Positions 22,188 through 34,614 of a DNA stretch of 64,000 nucleotides are shown here, piece by piece. Position 1 is the stretch's first letter. Every line of letters starts with the position of its first letter. Source of the stretch: Corylus avellana. Lineage: Eukaryota > Streptophyta > Magnoliopsida > Fagales > Betulaceae. Below the pieces are notes generated by a model, which searched no databases, was not told the origin of the DNA, and worked only from the letters and a program-made list of their open reading frames with translations. Made by a program: the position numbers and the translations under genes. The DNA is taken from positions 29,345,900-29,409,899 of the forward strand of contig NC_081546.1 of NCBI RefSeq assembly GCF_901000735.1, written 5' to 3'.

Positions 22188-25100
22188 TCAAAATATACCA
22201 CTCAAGAAGCCCCTACAAAAAGCAAAAGATGGATTAATGATAAATTAGCAGATAACAACTAGAAATATCAAGAAGATGCATGGATGTTTCTTACCAAATT
22301 CCTGAGGCTTTCTTAGTTTCATTTCTGCATTTGTTAATGAAATGAATTGGTTCAATCAGGATAGTGGTTTTGAAAGTTAACAGCAAGGAGAAAAACAAAA
22401 GTCCAAAGAAATAATCCTAAACTTTCTCATATACAATAACAATTATATGGGGGTTAGTGAGTTACCTTGGTTTTCCTTCGAAGGCATCATTAATTTCATC
22501 AGTGTTTGGCCTTTCAGGAAAAGTGGACAAGATGGCATACTTCTCCTTTCCAGATACTCCATCCACCCTCTTATACAGTTCATAACGATATGGGAAAGAC
22601 ATCCTGAAGCAATGAGGTCAGACTACTTTACAGTATTGTTTAATCTAATCTCTTCAATAGAGAGTTTGTGTAGTGATTAAAGTACTTCACATAAAAGTAA
22701 TCTGAATAAAATCGGGATAGAAATTGATGGTAAATCTAGGACTTGACTTCATTTTCGGAATTGAGAACAAGCCATCATGCTCAACAAATAAATTATAAAT
22801 AAGACAAAATAAGGATGACCAAGAGTTTGCTAACTTGTAAGAAGTATTGAACTGGCAATATCTATACCTGAGAGCACCCATAATTGGATACTGGGTTCCT
22901 GCATAATAGAGAAGCCGAAAGAAATAACAATTTTCGAATGAGGCAGCATACTCCAATCTCTTGTCCCGACCCATTGTCTATAAGCGAAATGGAAAAGTTA
23001 TAAAGTTGATGGGTTTGTATTTATGTATGTATGTCAACTCACAGGGTTGTACTTACTTGCATGATACCACTGGAACCAGGTAAATCCTGAATTTGAGGAA
23101 ATCCATATATATCAGTTAGACAGATAAACAAATATCTGCAGAAAATTCATTGAAAAAGATGGTCCGAGACTAGCAACAAAGCATAACCATATGCAGCCAG
23201 AAAAGATCCTACATAGCTGAAGATATTACAGAACCTGAATGCCTGATCTAAATGCAAGCAACCCTATAGATCAAACTGTTCAATTTAATTATCCTCTATA
23301 TGATTTCAGGAAATTAGAACTGTCTTTCTCTGAGTGTATTACAGAAGCAAATCAAGAAGAAGAAAAAAGAATGGATAAGAATATTATTCAAGTTGCACTT
23401 GAAGGTATGATCTGCTAAAAAAAGATGATCTTGGTTCAGGCATATGGCTTAATACCACTACAAGTGCTATCTATGTAAGACTGGTCAAGTATGATGGTAT
23501 CCTATATCTAATAAAAGAAAATAGCTGAGCCTGCAAGTCATGGAGTTCAGGCCAAGACTTTCAAAATTTAATTTATATACAAGCTGTTCTCAAATTTACC
23601 GAAAAATCCTATATGGGCCAATTCAGGACAGAGTGATCATATGTTACAAAATACATAATCATTCCATGCGAGTGATAGCAGCCGAAGTTATAAAAAAACA
23701 GAACCTTGAGCCTAGGATTGACAAGAATAACTGATCGGTTCCCAGCAGCATCGGTCATAGCTTTGAGATCCTGCGTATTCAATCTGAAGGCTACTTAAAT
23801 CGGAATAGTAAAACTAAAGCACATTATATAGATGCAATCTCCAATAAGTACTAGAAGAATATTTGCTCTCAGGCTCCTTACATCAATAATACAATTCCCA
23901 ACAGCATTCTGAGGAGCCACTATGATAAACATGTCATCTTGCTCATCAACCTCTTTGGCACCTGCAATTGCAAATGAAAACCTTTAGAATATGACCGATA
24001 AAATTTGTTAGCTAAATAGTTGTGCATACAAAAGAAACCATCATACAGTTTTCATGAGCAGCACCATTGAAAGATGCCCCGGCCAAAAAAAAAAAGACTA
24101 CCATTATATCCTTTTTTTTATTAAAATGAAAAAATCTTGTACGCACAGTTAAAGACACGAGGTGTATCTGTGCATATAAGTTGCATGTGTATCTGTGCCT
24201 GATTTTTATTAGTGAATAAGAATGAACCAAAAAGTGATATAGAACTGGCAAGTTGGCTATGGCAATAAGATACAGAACTTTTTTCTCAGCATATTTTGAA
24301 GTTAAGAAAATAATGGATTTTATTGTCAAGTGGCCATGTAAATAGATGGAGATAAGGTGTCCCATCAACAAGCCAACATGACTATCAATATCTTACCTTT
24401 GCTATTTAGCATTATTATACTAGCTTTTTTTGATTACTGTTTTCAAGGACACAACAAAGATTCTAGAATACCAATATCTGCAGATGCAATTCCATAAAGA
24501 TGACGAACAAAATCAGACGCTGTGGTCATAAATGACACATGATTTTCTGTTCAGTTCTATACCTACAGAACCAATCTTGACAAAGGTCTCCAATGCACCA
24601 TAATCACCCCAATCCATAAACTCTAAGATCTGTCGAGTACCAGCAAGCTGCAATGGCATCCCAGCTTGTGCACCTTGCCCCATAGATCCTTGCACACAGA
24701 CCTGAAAGGTTTAGAAAACTGAATAAACACAATGCTCATTTTATGATATTATTCATTGCAAATTATATTAGGAGGTAACCAGGATAACAGCACCTTGACA
24801 CGCTTTCCATCGTCAGCAAATGAAAGAGCAATTACTCGAACAAGTTCCATTAAGGTGCCGATTCGATAAACATCCTGTGCATCATAAGATATTGTTAAAT
24901 CCAAACAGAAAGTTGGTAAATTAAGGAAAAAGTCCTTACCATTTCTGGGTTCAGCTCTGGAATGTTAATCTCTACCTGTTAATTTTACATGAAAAAGTAA
25001 AGAAGATTAATCTGATATTTTGGGCGAGACATATTTGCAAACAGTAAAGCTACTCAGGACAAATTAAATATATAGTGCAACTTCAAATTGCACTGGCAAG

Positions 25101-28100
25101 AACAAACTTCTGTCTCTCCCTCTCTCTTCTACTCCTTCTCCTAGTAGTTAGGTATACATTTTGAGCACTGATTCACAGCACACGGCGTGCGTGGCACGCC
25201 CGTGCAAAAAAAAAAATTTTTTTTTTTTTTTTTTTAAAAATATTTTGCACAGCACGCCGCGTGCTGTTTATCTTTACCCATACATTTTAGGTGGTGTCAT
25301 GGTGACTGGCCTGTAAACCCTTTTATTTTTTCTCTGAACTTGAGGCACCTCATACCCATGACCTTCCTTAAAACCATGTCCAAATAAATTTATCATATGG
25401 ATCAGACTGATTTAAGTGATTACAAATATATTCTCTAAATCCTTAAATAAGAAAAAAATAAATAAATAGACAAATAAAGGAAATATCTGTTGATAAGCAA
25501 ATGCTGTCTATTTGCTGAAATTCATGGTATATCTTATAGTTTCCACCAAGAATGCAAATCGAAGTTCATAAAACCACAATTTTCAAAATGGATATTTGTA
25601 TATGATTAAGAGACAAAACATAAGAGAATGAATTATATAGAAATCAACACCTAAAGTACAGAAATATAAATTGGTTGGTTGATGACAGATAAATAGATAT
25701 CATTGATCTATCAGAATAAATTAGTCTCCAACAAAAAAGAAACAAAGACCAATATCAAACCTTTAGTCGAGTTCTTCCATCATAAATGGCTCTTTTTGTT
25801 GCTTCTAGCACATCAGTATAGAAATATTTCCTAATTTCCCTTGAGTGAGGAATATTATTCAATCTAGTAGGAATTCCTTTCCAGCTATCCTGTAAAAAGC
25901 TGAAGTAAAATAAGAAAAGAAATACAACACAGATTATTTAATGAAAGCTTTATGAGAAAGTGAAACTTTAAATACAGAAAACACTCATCAAATAAGTCTT
26001 ATATTTGACAAACCATACCTGGATTGCAGAAGCCTGATTCTTCCGGTAGTTACTTTCAAGTACTGCATTCCCTGGTACAAAGAATGAAAGAGATGGAGGT
26101 TGACAAACCAAAGAACCTTAAGCTAATTACTGGTACAAGATTAAAAATAATTAACTTTATTATGTTCATAGCCCAAGTCAAATTTAATATTTATCATTAA
26201 TTGCTGAAAATATCATCGGAACTTCAATTTAATATGACTGTTAGAACATCATGCTGGTTTTATAAATTCTTCCAAAAGCAGTTAATTTCTTAAGAAATAA
26301 GTGGCTTCACTTTCTTCCATCTTGTAGTTTCCAAATCAAAACGGAGCCTAAAGGAACCCTAATTCCAGGAAAAAGAACTGAGTGCCCAACAGTGGAGCGC
26401 CCAACAGTGCTAGTTAAAGGAATACATATAGCCAACTTAAACTACTTAAAATAAAATTAATTTATCACAAAGCTTAACGGCTGACTCAAGTACCAAATTA
26501 AGTAAACAGAAAAAGAACAGAACCAGCTAAAATAGATAATGTCTCCCAAAAGACAACCAATAATGGAAGAACTAACCATATAGAATCTGAAAATAATATC
26601 TTGAAACAATAATTAGAAAAAAATTTCATTAAAGATTAATCTAGTGTACACTTAGCTAACACTTCAAATCCTGAAAATACTTGCCTGATTTTGTTGTCTT
26701 TACTGTATCTTTACGCACTTGCAAAAGCAAAGATTCTATTTCTCTGAAAACTTCTTCTTTTGGACGGTTTCCATTTAACTGTCATTGCAAGAGACAATGC
26801 CACATATCAGATATAAATTCATATAGATAGGGGCAAAAAACTGATAAAATATTATCAATCTGTGGACACCTTATTCATTATGTTCAAGTACGAGGATGAG
26901 ATTGCTTCTGCATTTTTCTTGTATATTTCTAGACGTGACTTCACCTAAAACACAAAGAAAACACAAGTTAGGCAAATGAGCTCATAGTACATCAGATTAA
27001 AAAGACAAGCAGTACACTTATGAGACCTAATGTGAGTCATACCCAAAGTCACGGATTAGATGCAATCGTTTAAAAGGAAAGACAGTGTACAGGTGACAGA
27101 GTAAAAGAGATAAAAATGTAAGATTGCAACCGCACTTTTTCCTCAGTATCATCAGGGCGAATAACAAGTCTGGCTTTAATTTCCTCACTCTCTGGAGGAA
27201 AACTTTTTAGATGATAAATCTTCCCCGTTACAGGATCTAGCCTTCTACCAATGCATCTTTCGATTAGAATTTCATCAGGAACCTGGGTATTAAAAACACA
27301 TCTATGTGAAAGATCACTTTGATAAGTAAATTTTTATGTACTGAATGACTAAAATGACTTTACCAAAGATTGTAAGAGATGCCATGAAAATTTGAGTCAA
27401 ATATTAAAGATGATAAACACACCATATATTAAGTGTAGAGGCACAGTTGAGTTGATCCTTAAAAAACAGACACAGAACAAGCACTTTTTCTCTAGTGATA
27501 TCCCATAGCTTTTAAACATCTGCTATCAAATATAGAAGTCTGTTTTTGATAAGTATATCGGTGGAATTATATGCATATAAAAAAAAAAAAAAACAGCACC
27601 ATAATGCTTCCATCAAATAAAAGTCTAGTAGAAAATTACCAAAACAAACTACTTTATAAATGAGTATGTCTGGCAAGTTCTTCTCTGGAAACTGTCAAGC
27701 TTTTAGGATAATATGAAAGTTTAGCTCTTATGCAGAAGTCTATGATCGTCAATATAGCAGATTTGAGCTAAGTAGGTTAAACAAGTTGAATGGAAGGAAG
27801 GAAAACAAATAGACAATGACCAATATATAAGAAAAGATAGGATAAACATGTGATTCACATACATCTAACACGATATAAACATCTGGTCTAATTTTCAGTT
27901 TTTCCAGACTTTGTGCCTGGGAAAAGCTCCTTGGGTACCCATCTAGAAGCCACCCTCTTTCTTTTGCATCTTCACGTGATAATCGTGATGTAACCATCTA
28001 CAAAGCAAACCATTAGTATTCTAGACTATATGAGAAGGAAAAAGCAAAACACATATGTGAGTTAGAAAATTTCAATACAGCTGTCACGATTTCATCTGGA

Positions 28101-29452
28101 ACTAGACGGCCAGCATTCATGAATTCTTTTGCTTTATTTCCAATTTCTGTTCCAGAAGATACTTCAGATCTTAAAATATCCCCAGTTGATATGTGCACCA
28201 ATCCAAACTGAAGAACCAAGAAAACGGAGATATGGATGAATATAAGCATAACAAATGATTATATTCAGATACTGAAGACCAAGATGAACTTTAAGGTAAC
28301 GCAACATGAGTACTTCTTCTATATAAACGCAACAGGTAAAAGAAGCTTTCCATCTCAAAAGAACTTGTTTGTAATTTGCCTATGTTTTCCAAGATTAGCT
28401 ATAATTCATCTTTACCGGACTGAATGGAGAACACAAAATTGCCACTCTTATTGCCTGCCGGTATCCAATGGAATCTAGCCCTTCGATGTTATGTTATCAA
28501 TTGCTGTTGTTGTTCCTACGGAAATTTAAGGGCATTGAAAACCCCTGCATGTATTCAGTAAAATGTTCCCATTTCTTCTTCCCTGAGAACACCAATTACA
28601 CAGCTTTTTTTCATCAAGAAGTTTTAGTCAGCTATACATTTCTTCTGCTGGCTTTATGTCAATCTACAGGTACCCAACATCCAGAGTGTTGAAGAAAAGG
28701 GATTCATTGATTACCATCTATAATTGTCAACTTCTCATCATATATGCAAACCTCCTCCTCCCTAGCTGATATATAAAATAAAGTTCACACACCCACTATT
28801 GTAACCAATTTCACAATCTCAAGTTGTTAATTCATTGTAGAGAAATGAGGATAATTTTAAAGATTGAAGAGTTTCTCAAGTTGATGCATTGCTCACAATT
28901 AGTCATTTGAACTTAAACAAAAAGGCCAACAGGCAACAACGAACTTGATCTTATTGCTTATAGTAGCTGCAAATACAGGGCAAGCTCTAATAGTCAGTAC
29001 AACATGTTTGCAGTATGATTACGAATCATATATACGCTTACCTTCTGGACAATCAACTCACACTGAGTCCCTTTCCCCGACGCCGGCGCACCCGATATCA
29101 TCACCTTCAAAGGCTCGCTGCTCACTGAACAATTCACCTTCAATCCCTACCAAAAGAAACACATTATATGAGACCAGAAAACGTGTGGGAATAGAAACCA
29201 TGGAAACAGACTCTCAATGTTGGCTTAAGGAAAACAAAAACCAACTCTGGGTATTGGGTTAATTCTCAAATGGGTGTCACCGAAGACGCAGAACGAGCGG
29301 AGACGACGACGCTCGGTAGGAGAAGATGGCGGAAGAGAAAAAGAGGAGGAAGAAGAAGAAGAAGGAAGAGAGGGAGTGGAGAGAGGAGAGAGAGAGGGAG
29401 TGGGATACACATTGGTGGAGTGAAGAGAAGAGAGTGTCGCGGTGGGTAACAT
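22188..29452 (-). CDS. AMK5: Plastid adenylate kinase 5-like protein with DUF1995 tail (19 exons)
   Basis: Exons 2-19 are 29042-29146, 28079-28207, 27863-27997, 27136-27282, 26870-26944, 26685-26778, 26019-26071, 25761-25889, 24940-24975, 24794-24874, 24563-24701, 23882-23961, 23705-23770, 23057-23086, 22868-22977, 22466-22603, 22295-22324 and 22188-22212. They join in phase to 533 residues plus stop. Exon 1 starts at ATG 29452 with a Ser/Pro-rich transit peptide (MLPTATLSSLHSTN...) but its end is unsure: 29288 keeps phase with a poor donor, 29281 has the better donor GTGACA but shifts the frame. The first part is an adenylate kinase (2 ADP = ATP + AMP): P-loop GAPASGKGTQ, AMP-site FGLVHISTGD, WLLDGYPRS, lid GRRLDPVTGKIYH and RPDDTEEK. 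The second half is a DUF1995 domain ending near GIWGFLSGIF. Intron 7 uses a GC donor (AG|GCAAGT). This matches Arabidopsis AMK5 (588 aa), a stromal enzyme. Confidence 0.93.
25176..25266. repeat. Imperfect hairpin in AMK5 intron 9
   Basis: CAGCACACGGCGTGC at 25176-25190 pairs with GCACGCCGCGTGCTG at 25252-25266 (one mismatch). An inner pair, GTGCAAAA and TTTTGCAC, encloses A and T runs. The GC-rich arms stand out in an AT-rich intron. It may be a small foldback element or the ends of one; no flanking duplication is clear. Confidence 0.7.
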
Positions 29453-31391
29453 CGTTGCTCAGAGAATTTTGGTTTTGGGTGCAATGGAGGATTTGAAAGA
29501 GCGAGAGAAAGTGGGAAGGCTTTGAACAAGTGGCTCAGACTCAACGATGCCAAACGATAAAACAACATGTCCATTGCATTTCTGTTGAGCTGATGGGTTC
29601 TATGATTCTATCTATTAATGTGTTTTATCCTTCATTTATTTTTTATTACTATTATTATTATTATTATTATTCGAGCAAGTCACGTTCCTTTTATATCCGT
29701 TTTATGAGGCGTGATTTCTAGCGAATGGATCTATCTAGTGAATGCCCATGCAGAATAGACCCATAAGATCGAATGGCTATTCCTATTAAATAATTATTCA
29801 TTTATTTAATTGTACATCATTCTTAGAAATAGCTATTTTCTTATGAAATGGATAATCATCCATCTAAAAAAAAAAGGATAAATAGCTATTCCTTTAAAAA
29901 TTGAATGATTTTTCCAAAAGAACTTTCTTTTCTTTTCTTTTTTGTAAACCTAAATTTTAAAAAGAAAAAATGAAAATGGCAAAATATACTATAGGTGACC
30001 CAGCCACCCTAGTAGAACCATAGGAATGGTTGCATCAACCTCAAATCCCCTCTCCAGTCGAGGGACTCACCACTGTCAAATGTTCGGCTACCTTCTCATT
30101 TTTTAAAAGCAAAAATCAAGGGGGTGGTTTCCAAATGGATATGAGTGATCATTCAGTCACCCTATGGTCATTTGGAGGTGGCTTAGCCACCCTTATTTAG
30201 CCCACCCCCTTAGTTTTATATTTTTCAAAAAAAAAAAAAAAAAATTGAAATCATAAGAATATTTTTGTCCTATTTAAATTTTTTTTAAGGTCATTTGTCT
30301 TTTTGTTGGCGGGAGGGAGGATATTGACATTTTCTTGATAGTATAGAGGGAGCATTGACACAATTGGTAATTTGGAGGGACATTGACAATGAGATAGCAG
30401 TTTGGAGAGAGTAAAACCCTACAATTTACAAGTGTATTTAGTTCAAAAATTGAAATAAACCCATACATAAAAGCTCATAAAAGACCCTTTTTTTTTAAAA
30501 AAAAGGCCATGTAAATTAAGTTCATAGTTTATGTGTCACAAGCGGTTAGCACGTACAAAATACCGCTCGCATATGTGCGGTTATTGGTGGATTCGGCAAA
30601 GTATAGATGTGGACACGATTAGTAAGTCAGCTCATATAAGTGTGGTTTTCAATCCTAATAGCTACTCATTTGCCTTTTAAGTATTACGATGTAACATAAA
30701 AGTTAAAGTAATTTTGAGTATTTTGTAAGTGTTTCAACCTTGTTTAGAAGCCATGTAACTTGAATTTGCTTTCAAAAATCCAAAAACCCACGCAAACTTG
30801 GACTTTTGGCTCGCTATATGCATTTCTGTTATGGGCTTGTTTTGCAAAACGTTTTCTTGGACTGGCCCTAACAACGATGCCCAGCCCACCTGAATGCTAC
30901 TTAGTTTTCAATTAATAATCAATTCAAGTAACGGAAATTTCTTACAAACTTTTATATCTTTGATTATATTCTGATAGTTAAAGATGTTAACTATCATGAA
31001 TTTCAAAATAAATTAATAAAAATAAACATACCAAAATTTATTGCTTATTTTAATTCTTCTTTGAAAATATAAACACTAGAAATCGGTTTCTCTCGCTTGA
31101 CCCACTTAAGGTACACGAAAATGATGAAAATTGCGTACATTTATCAGCCAGAGAGATGACCAGTTTTCTTTATTCCTTTATAACTTAACTTCCCATCAAA
31201 GTAAGAGTTAATTTAATAAGAAATCACTTCTCTTAATTAATTAACCAACAATTTATTAAGGATTATAATTAAATAATCTCATAACTTAAGAAGTCTAATA
31301 AATACTCATATGTGCCATATCATGCATGTGAGACATTAAATTCTTACATGATAATTATTTAGAACCGACTTCTATTACAGTTTTTTGTCTC

Positions 31392-31434
<43 letters not shown>

Positions 31435-33185
31435 AACTGAAAAAGTGCGAAGTTGGGAGACGTCGATGGCGATATGGTCGATATTCAGGGTTCCAGCACA
31501 TGTACATATGATGTATGCATACATATATAATCGAAAAAAAAAAAAAAGATTTTTTATTTTTATTTTTATTTTTTTATATTAATTATTAGTGAAGTTTTTT
31601 ATTTCCTATTTCCTATTCTTATTTACTATATAGTTATTTATGTATTTATTTTTCACTATGTCCGAGACCTCAAAATGTGATATGGGTCCAGACATTTCTG
31701 TAGGGGTTTGATCATGTTCTTCCCTCTATGACGGATTCTTTAGATGTGTTGGTAAAGGAGTGTACATACTGGATCGAACTCAAAATTTCAAAATCTTGTT
31801 TTCAAAATTAATTAAAATATTTTTACTTTTTATATCATATCACTAACTTTTTATTACTATTCAAATAAAAAAATTACTACAAAATAAATTTTTTCATTTT
31901 TTTATATAAAATACTTTCTCTTTTTTCTTATATCTATCAAATCTATTACCGTTCCAATCCGCTTCTTAAGTCCACTCCTTTGTTCTTCCTCACAATGTCG
32001 TCCATTGGTCCGATCTGAGGTAGAAAAAAGATGACAGGCAGCTGATTCTTGTTGACTGTCTGATACGTGCATGCACATGCGCATGTTCACTAACATATAT
32101 ACGTGAAACATCTTATTTACCACTAGAAAACAAAATGTAATGAACCTCATGAATTCACTTCATACCATGCAATATTTTACTTTAATTTATTTCAGTCTGC
32201 CCTTTCCTTCAAATGTAAGATCATTGATTATAGGGAATCACAATCATACATTAATGGCCAAACATATTTTAATTGTTTATCTAGCTACAAGGGCAATAAT
32301 CTCTTTTATGGTAAAGAGCTTGTTACTTCAGAAATGGATTCTCTCAAGTTGAATTCAACTAGAGAGAAATTAGTTCCTTTATTTAGAAGGATAAAATTAT
32401 TATTTTATAATTTTTTTTTTTTTTTGACAAATTGCCTTTCATTAAGAAGAGATCTGCTCTTGATCTCTCGTTGAATTCAACTGAAGAGAATCTTCTTCCT
32501 ACTTCACCCTCCTCGAAAGCATGGAAACTGTAGAAATAAGATAAAATAAAATAAAGAGCAAAACAAGGATAAAGATGCCACGGCTGGTTCTTTGATGATG
32601 AAGCAAAACTATTTACCATGATGATGATCTATTTACCATAATATTGAAATTTTCAACAACACAACATCCTCTTGTTAAATTATCGAGGTAAATTTAATTA
32701 TTTAATTATTATTTTTTAATAAGTGAGGTCCAACACGTAAAATATTTAATTTAAATTGATAATTTGATGGAGTCAAGCTTCGATCTCAAAACCTTTAACT
32801 CTAATACCATGTTAAATTACCAATTGTAGATAAGAAAAAATAAATTTAATAACTTAATTTTTACTCCACAATCTAATTTAGTTACTAATAACTTAAGATA
32901 AAACGGTACAATTTGTTCAATTTTCACTAATTCAATCCCATTTTTATCCTTTTCACTAATGTACGAAGACACAAAAGACAGCACATGGTTACTCATTAAT
33001 TGCATGCAAGAAATAAATGTGAATTGGAAAAAATACTCCCTCATATTCTTTGAAGATACTCTCTGAGAAGAGGATCTTCATAAATGGCGTTTAATATTCC
33101 TTACAGCTCTCTACCAATGAGGAATGAGAAAAAAACAAAATATATATAAAGAAGATAGGGGAGGAGAAAGTCTTTTGGGAGACAT
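29453..33185. other. Repeat-rich intergenic region right of AMK5
   Basis: The left edge must hold the AMK5 promoter and 5' UTR. Beyond it lie a (TTA)n tract (about 29646-29671), a decayed Mutator-type MITE end (29990-30413), a (TA)n tract (31397-31431) and AT-rich unique sequence. At 31466-31502 the sequence TCGATATTCAGGGTTCCAGC with ACATGTAC resembles 33384-33418 in the DUF247 relic, so a small scrap of that gene seems to be present. No intact gene is seen. Confidence 0.5.
29990..30413. mobile_element. Decayed Mutator-type MITE fragment
   Basis: The right part (30300-30413) resembles one arm of the 19.3-kb and 45.2-kb foldback elements: alternating GGAGGGACATTGAC and TAGTTTGGAGAGAG-like phrases ending GTAAAACCC. 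The left part has the CAGCCACCCTA blocks seen in their centres. The matching left arm and a flanking duplication are missing. Confidence 0.45.
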
Positions 33186-33583
33186 GGATGAAAAAGTGTC
33201 AGACTCAGATTACATCGCACTAGATGATCAGCCTTCAGGTGATCGATCAAGAGGTTTTGCTTCATAATGGCAGTTCAAGTGTGATAGTCCATGAGAGTAC
33301 CCCTCAGCAACTCAAAGGAGCAGAGAAACTACGGCCCCAATCAACGGGTTTGCTACGCAAGAGCCGCTTATCGGCAGAGGATGGCCGATATATATTCAGG
33401 GTTCCGCCACATGTACGTGAAGTTGACAAGGGAGCTTACTCCCCAAAGATTGTAAGCATTGGTCCATTTCATCATAATTATCAACCCAGCAGTCTCAAAG
33501 CCTTTGAAAAACAAAAAATTAGGTTTCTCAGTCGCCTTCAAAAGCGAATCGCGAGCAGTGAAGTACATCTTGATGCTCCTTGA
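33186..33583 (+). pseudogene. Truncated DUF247 (UPF0481) gene, N-terminal part only
   Basis: A start at 33186 gives MDEKVSDSDYIALDD and then a stop. The frame beginning at 33224 continues with IFRVPPHVREVDKGAY, PKIVSIGPFHHN and LKAFEKQKIRFLSRL, the conserved opening of plant DUF247 proteins, before a stop at 33581-33583. DUF247 proteins are usually over 400 residues and often one exon, so about three quarters is missing and the N-terminus appears frameshifted. The break coincides with a perfect inverted repeat (33597-33684). DUF247 function is mostly unknown; some grass members act in self-incompatibility. Confidence 0.8.
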
Positions 33584-33596
33584 CGCTTGCTTCATT

Positions 33597-33684
33597 GTAG
33601 AGCTCCTGCGCTTATACACTATGACGACTTGAGTATATACACCATGGGGTATATGCTCATGGTGTATAAGCGCAGGAGCTCTAC
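33597..33684. repeat. Perfect 23-bp inverted repeat at the DUF247 break
   Basis: Arm 33597-33619 (GTAGAGCTCCTGCGCTTATA plus CAC) is the exact reverse complement of 33662-33684, around a 42-bp loop that itself holds ACACCATGGGGTATATGCTCATGGTGT. The hairpin starts 13 bp after the stop that ends the DUF247 relic. Confidence 0.9.
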
Positions 33685-34024
33685 ATGTTATATATAGAAT
33701 AACATGCATGCAGCAGTGCTTTCGCTTGTATATTACAGTCGTGGATGTGGCGGAGCGCCTGCCAAGACGTACGGAGAAAGTTCACTCAAACGTTACACGA
33801 TGTCCCTTCTCCGGTTCAACCCCCCTCTTCCTCTTTTATATATATTTGTCTATATATATATATAGGCTCAAGTCTCAGCATATTCCATAACAAGAGCTGA
33901 AAAATCCAGTTCTAAAACACTTATATATACATATTGCTTGAATTTTTCGGAGCAGGGAAATGATGATGTGGAGGAGTCCATTTTAGAAAAACGTTGGATG
34001 GTGCCAAATATTTGACATTACCGC

Positions 34025-34298
34025 CAGGGCCGGCTCAGGCCCTAGGCGAGTTAGGCCCTTGCCTAGGACCCCCAATTTAATAAGGCCTAAAAAATTTTTT
34101 TTGAGTTAAAAAAAATTTAAAAAAAAAAAAAAATTATTTTTGACCAAAAAAAAAATTGAAGGCCCAAATGTTATTTAATAGGGCCTAAAAATTTTTTTTA
34201 TCCAAATTTAATGCCTCAATTTAATAAGACCCCAATTAATAAGCTCACTATAAATTTTAAAAATAATCCAAATGTTATTGATGTATCTAAATCTATTG

Positions 34299-34333
<35 letters not shown>

Positions 34334-34449
34334 ACTTTAAAAAAGAAAAAAATTGAATTAAAAAAAAAATTGTTACTTACAAAAAAAAAAAAATTAGGCC
34401 AAATTTCAAAGTTTTGCCTAAGGCCCCAAAATATGTTGAGCCGGCCCTG
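34025..34449. mobile_element. Non-autonomous hAT element, 425 bp
   Basis: The ends CAGGGCCGGCTCA and (reversed) CAGGGCCGGCTCA are identical 13-bp terminal inverted repeats of hAT type. Flanks are ATTACCGC (34017-34024) and ATTACCAC (34450-34457), an 8-bp target duplication with one change. The interior has GGCCTAAAAAATT repeats and a (TA)n tract but no transposase. Confidence 0.9.
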
Positions 34450-34565
34450 ATTACCACACCCTCGAGAGGGAGGGCGCAACTCCTCTAAACACGCTTGCTC
34501 TCCCATTTTTTGAACCATTGAGACTTGGAAATGACGAATTGGCCAACGATATAATAATGAACGCC

Positions 34566-34614
34566 AAATCTAGGGTGGCCCTAATTAAGCCACCCCTTGG
34601 GCCACCCTAGATTT
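34566..34614. repeat. 16-bp perfect inverted repeat
   Basis: AAATCTAGGGTGGCCC (34566-34581) is the reverse complement of GGGCCACCCTAGATTT (34599-34614). The GGTGGCC/CCACCC wording is the same as in the centres of the foldback elements, so this is probably the core of a decayed one. Confidence 0.85.

Noticed and set aside
22262..22327. AMK5 exon 18 starting after AAACTAAG
   Set aside because: That acceptor gives a frame ending KPQEFGAS. The upstream acceptor (TGCAG at 22325) gives KKASGIW followed by GFLSGIF, matching the family.
29266..29574. 102-codon frame overlapping AMK5 exon 1
   Set aside because: As a separate gene it is a leucine-rich shadow of the serine-rich transit peptide. Its last part may matter for the exon 1 frame question, so it is discussed there and not listed as a gene.
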